Shown here: one piece after another, positions 16,072-18,483 of the stretch
Position numbering within the stretch: position 1 is the first letter of the stretch
Layout: every line of letters starts with the position of its first letter
Assembly: GCA_041493035.1 (NCBI GenBank)
Contig: JBGPYB010000098.1
Location: 1 to 18,483 of the forward strand
Reading direction: 5' to 3'
Length of the DNA stretch: 18,483 bases
DNA from: JBGPYB01 sp041493035
GTDB taxonomy: Bacteria; Acidobacteriota; Vicinamibacteria; Fen-336
Notes under the pieces: model-generated
The model's database searches: none
What the model was told of the DNA's origin: nothing
The model's input: the letters and a program-made list of their open reading frames with translations, nothing else
Position numbers and translations under genes: made by a program

Positions 16072-17030
16072 CGCTTGGCGTCTCCAGACTGGGGGTTTGC
16101 GGCGGCAAGCGCGCCGATCTCGCGCCACGTCACGAGGGTCAGGCCGCATTCCTCTACCAGGCGCCGGAAGCGCTCGCCGGTAAAGAAGTCGGCATCGCGC
16201 TGCCGCCATTCGGCGCCCCACGTCGGACGGTCGGCCGTCGCGGCCCTGAGCTCGGCGTCGGCGTCCCCAAGATGCATCACGATCGCCGTGACACCCGGAC
16301 CGATCTTCCGGATCTCCCCCTCGTACCAGTCGCCCCACTTCTCGGCAGGGATTTCCGGCGGGATGTCGAAGGCGCGGTCGATGATGGGAGCGTCCGGACC
16401 GAGGGCCGTGGCGATGTAGGGATGCTCCTCCACGTAATTTCGGGCCATGGCGATGGGAATGCCGAAGGCTCGAGACACTCGCACGAGGGACTGGAAGACG
16501 TCGGGGCGCAAGTAGAGGACGAACTGATGGGCGTCGAGGTGCGTCGGCTTGAGCCCGAAGGCCAACGCTCGCTCGACCTGCGCACGGAGTTCCACCTCGA
16601 CCTCACGCGCGTCGATCGCCTGCGCGGCCTCTACCTGGATCTTGCGCAAATAGCCCTGGGGATCCAGTAGTGAGGGGACAAGGTCGCGCGAAGCAACGGG
16701 CCCCCAGCGGTACGCGGTGCGTTCGCTCGTGACGGTGAGATGCAAACCCAGGTCCGCATCGGGGTGGGCTTTGGCCCAAGCCGCGATCTCCGGGAACCAC
16801 GGGCAAGGAACCATCATGCTCCCCGAGTTGACGAGGCCCGTCCCGAAGGCTCGGATCGTCGCGGCATTCACGGCATGCCACTCTCCGATGTCGTCGGCAT
16901 GCACGATCAGGAGCTTCGCCCCGCGGGGATGCCCTAGCCGCTCGGCGAGAGTCAGCGAGCCGACCGGCGCCGCGGCCGCGGCGCCGGCGAATAGCAGGAT
17001 CGAAACGAGCGCACTCCGGGCGAGGGTCAT
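16068..17030 (-). CDS. Secreted ChbG/YdjC-family carbohydrate deacetylase
   Basis: This 320-residue protein belongs to the ChbG/YdjC family of metal-dependent deacetylases, which remove an acetyl group from N-acetylglucosamine-containing oligosaccharides. Motifs present: LLIVHADDIGEWHAVN (40-55) with the Asp46/Asp47 pair, DLGLHLTVTSE (93-103) with His97, and KPTHLDAHQFVLYLRPDVF (161-179) with His164 and His168; these are the expected metal and catalytic positions. E. coli ChbG is cytoplasmic and about 250 residues. This protein instead carries a signal peptide (residues 1-21, MTLARSALVSILLFAGAAAA) and so should act in the periplasm or outside. The ATG at 17030 overlaps the stop of the DUF4091 gene (ATGA), with GAAGGGGA 7 bases upstream. 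Next to the lyase and in the same operon as nagB, it would produce free amino sugars before uptake. The exact substrate is inferred. Confidence 0.9.
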   Translation of the reverse strand: MTLARSALVSILLFAGAAAAAPVGSLTLAERLGHPRGAKLLIVHADDIGEWHAVNAATIRAFGTGLVNSGSMMVPCPWFPEIAAWAKAHPDADLGLHLTVTSERTAYRWGPVASRDLVPSLLDPQGYLRKIQVEAAQAIDAREVEVELRAQVERALAFGLKPTHLDAHQFVLYLRPDVFQSLVRVSRAFGIPIAMARNYVEEHPYIATALGPDAPIIDRAFDIPPEIPAEKWGDWYEGEIRKIGPGVTAIVMHLGDADAELRAATADRPTWGAEWRQRDADFFTGERFRRLVEECGLTLVTWREIGALAAANPQSGDAKR

Positions 17031-18483
17031 CGCGAGGTCCCCTTCTGCTTGGCGACGATGGCTGCTGCCAGCGTGCGGCGAGCGGCCTCGAACGTCTCCC
17101 CGGTTTCGGCGAATCCCACGGTCTTCCCCGCGTCGGAGAAGACGTGGGGCACGACCGATGCCAGAGCGTCGCGGACCTCCGCGTCGAGCGCCAGCTTCCT
17201 CGCGAGGGTCAAGTAGAGGTGGTCTTGCAGGCCGCGGCGAAGGTTCGCGAGCTGGACCGTGGAACAGGGGCCCGCCAGGCCCCGATCCTCCTCGGGGTGA
17301 ATCTTCTCCTCGCCCGGATAGAGAAGAACCCCGTCGCCGTTCAGGTATCCCTGGTCCTCGACCGGTTTCCGCGGCTGCCCGCGGTTGTCGAAGGTGATCG
17401 GGTCTGCCCAGACGTTCTGTCGTCGCTCTCCCTGCTTCTGCCGATTGTGCTCCCAGTGGACGCCGTGCCAGAAGAAGTAGACGTCCACGTCGTGCTTGAA
17501 CGCGGCCCACGCCACGACCCGCGCCTCCGTGGCCGGAGCGTCGATGAGAAGCGCCGGCCCCTGCGGCCTGCCGCCGTTGTAGAACCAGACGCGATGCCCC
17601 TTCTTGCGCTCGGCGTCGGCCTTCGCGATGTCGTACGCCTGCGGCGGAACGCACCAGATGTCGATGGCGCCATCCAACTCCGGGACGATGTTCTTTGTCA
17701 CGAATCGCGAGAGCCGCCCTCCCGGCCCCGGGTTCGACCGCACGTTTTCGGCGATCTTCCGCACATGGGGATATTCGGCGGGATAGGGTTCATCGGGAAG
17801 ATAGAGAAAGGTCAGGGCCTTCGGAAGCGTCTTCTCGACGAACGACACCCACGCATCCGACGCCTTCCATGCGCTCGCCCGCTCCTCGTACGCTGAGCCC
17901 GAACCATAGAACGTGGCCGGAACGATGCTGTTCCCGACGCCTTCGCCGGGTCCCTCGTAACCTGATGTGGCGCTGAAATCGCTGCCGTCGAAGCGGCCCG
18001 GATTCGCCCGGACCCGAGTCTCGTCGTAGGCATGAACCAGCTCCATCCGCTGCCGATGGGCGAAGCGGTGGTAGGCCGAGTCCAGGTTCCGTCCCTGGTA
18101 CAGCTCCGGCTGCTCCGGCTCGTAGTACACTATCGCCCGAAGGCTGTTCTCGTCGGGGAGCGAGAAGTCGAAGATCTCCAGCTCAAGGGGAAGCGACCGA
18201 GTGATCCCGTCGGTCTGAACGGTCACTGTCCCGCGGTAGACACCCGCCCGTCGCTCTCGCCCCGTGTAGATCTCGATCCATAACGCCTGACTGTGGTTCG
18301 GCTCGACCCTGATCGGGAAGCCTCCCCTTCCAGCGCGAGCGTTCTCCGGAACGAGGACCACCGGCCTCCATCCTGTCGTGCGAAGCGGAGCGGCGGGGCT
18401 CCCGGGCGCCCAGGCCCAGTCGGCGTGGCTCTCCTTCGTCACGTTCAGGTAATGAACGGAGAAGAGCTGGATGGGGCGCCCGA
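17027..18483 (-). CDS. DUF4091 domain protein, GH123-related, 5' end outside window
   Basis: This is the C-terminal part of a DUF4091 (glycoside hydrolase domain) protein, a family related to GH123 beta-N-acetylgalactosaminidases. The frame has no stop up to the right edge: the codons before the GTG at 18442 read RPIQLFSVHYLN and continue the fold, so that GTG is not the start and the N-terminus lies beyond the window. From there the domain shows an N-terminal beta-sandwich (VEPNHSQALWIEIYTG, GVYRGTVTV), then a TIM-barrel-like half. The motif LTFLYLPDEPYPAEYPH near 17800-17770 has an Asp-Glu pair (Asp codon at 17794) in the place where GH123 enzymes have their catalytic Asp-Glu. VWFYNGGRPQGP, YFFWHGVHWEHN and GVLLYPG are typical of the C-terminal half. 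Hydrolysis of a hexosaminide is plausible given the deacetylase and nagB downstream, but DUF4091 activities are mostly untested. The signal peptide, if any, cannot be seen. Confidence 0.86.
   Translation of the reverse strand, partial: GRPIQLFSVHYLNVTKESHADWAWAPGSPAAPLRTTGWRPVVLVPENARAGRGGFPIRVEPNHSQALWIEIYTGRERRAGVYRGTVTVQTDGITRSLPLELEIFDFSLPDENSLRAIVYYEPEQPELYQGRNLDSAYHRFAHRQRMELVHAYDETRVRANPGRFDGSDFSATSGYEGPGEGVGNSIVPATFYGSGSAYEERASAWKASDAWVSFVEKTLPKALTFLYLPDEPYPAEYPHVRKIAENVRSNPGPGGRLSRFVTKNIVPELDGAIDIWCVPPQAYDIAKADAERKKGHRVWFYNGGRPQGPALLIDAPATEARVVAWAAFKHDVDVYFFWHGVHWEHNRQKQGERRQNVWADPITFDNRGQPRKPVEDQGYLNGDGVLLYPGEEKIHPEEDRGLAGPCSTVQLANLRRGLQDHLYLTLARKLALDAEVRDALASVVPHVFSDAGKTVGFAETGETFEAARRTLAAAIVAKQKGTSR
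17038..17045 (-). promoter_or_regulatory. Ribosome binding site for the ChbG/YdjC deacetylase gene
   Basis: GAAGGGGA on the minus strand lies 7 bases before the ATG at 17030, inside the 3' end of the DUF4091 gene. It fixes the start that gives a complete signal peptide rather than any start further upstream in that frame. Confidence 0.6.

Noticed and set aside
18440..18442. GTG as the start of the DUF4091 gene
   Set aside because: The frame remains open to the right edge, and the codons before it continue the expected beta-sandwich sequence, so the gene begins outside the window.
1..18483. Promoters, terminators, tRNA/rRNA genes, CRISPR, insertion sequences, direct repeats
   Set aside because: Essentially all bases are coding; the three gaps of 12-17 bases are too short for such elements, and no repeats or tRNA-like folds were noticed on reading either strand.

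Overview
The window is a single, almost gap-free block of twelve genes, all on the minus strand, in GC-rich DNA (roughly two thirds G+C by eye, not computed). Transcription runs from high to low coordinates. Of the eleven gene junctions, seven are 4-base start/stop overlaps (six ATGA, one GTGA), one is a 1-base TGATG overlap, and three are gaps of 12, 17 and 17 bases. I see no promoter, terminator, RNA gene, insertion sequence, CRISPR array or repeat, and no non-coding stretch longer than 17 bases. The block is therefore the interior of one long operon: the first gene is cut at its 5' end by the right edge of the window and the last gene is cut at its 3' end by the left edge.

In transcription order the genes are: a DUF4091 (GH123-related) protein (17027-18483, partial); a secreted ChbG/YdjC-type sugar deacetylase (16068-17030); a heparinase II/III-family polysaccharide lyase (13696-16071); a secreted conserved protein of unknown function (12671-13699); a Gfo/Idh/MocA dehydrogenase (11663-12658); a secreted tandem beta-propeller protein with twelve Asp boxes (9234-11666); an Old Yellow Enzyme-type flavin oxidoreductase (7810-9237); a secreted SGNH-like hydrolase (6488-7792); glucosamine-6-phosphate deaminase, NagB (5739-6488); a DUF5107-TPR protein (2461-5742); a secreted esterase (1613-2464); and a CocE/NonD-family hydrolase (1-1595, partial).

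The gene set reads as a catabolic locus for a complex, probably acylated and N-acetylated, acidic polysaccharide containing amino sugars. A lyase, a possible glycosidase and a propeller protein would cut the chain outside the cytoplasm. A deacetylase and three esterase-like hydrolases would strip acyl groups. Two cytoplasmic oxidoreductases would handle modified sugars, and NagB would pass glucosamine-6-phosphate into glycolysis. Eight of the twelve proteins have a visible N-terminal export signal. The N-terminus of the DUF4091 protein is outside the window, and NagB, the Gfo/Idh/MocA protein and the flavin oxidoreductase have none. No SusC/SusD pair, ABC or MFS transporter, sugar kinase, sulfatase or regulator lies in the window.

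The organism is not identified by any marker gene. High GC, large secreted proteins of poorly studied families (DUF5107-TPR, DUF4091, the unknown secreted protein) and the absence of SusCD fit Acidobacteriota or a neighbouring group such as Planctomycetota, Verrucomicrobiota or Gemmatimonadota. This is a low-confidence inference. The substrate is also inferred from gene content and is not shown by the sequence.
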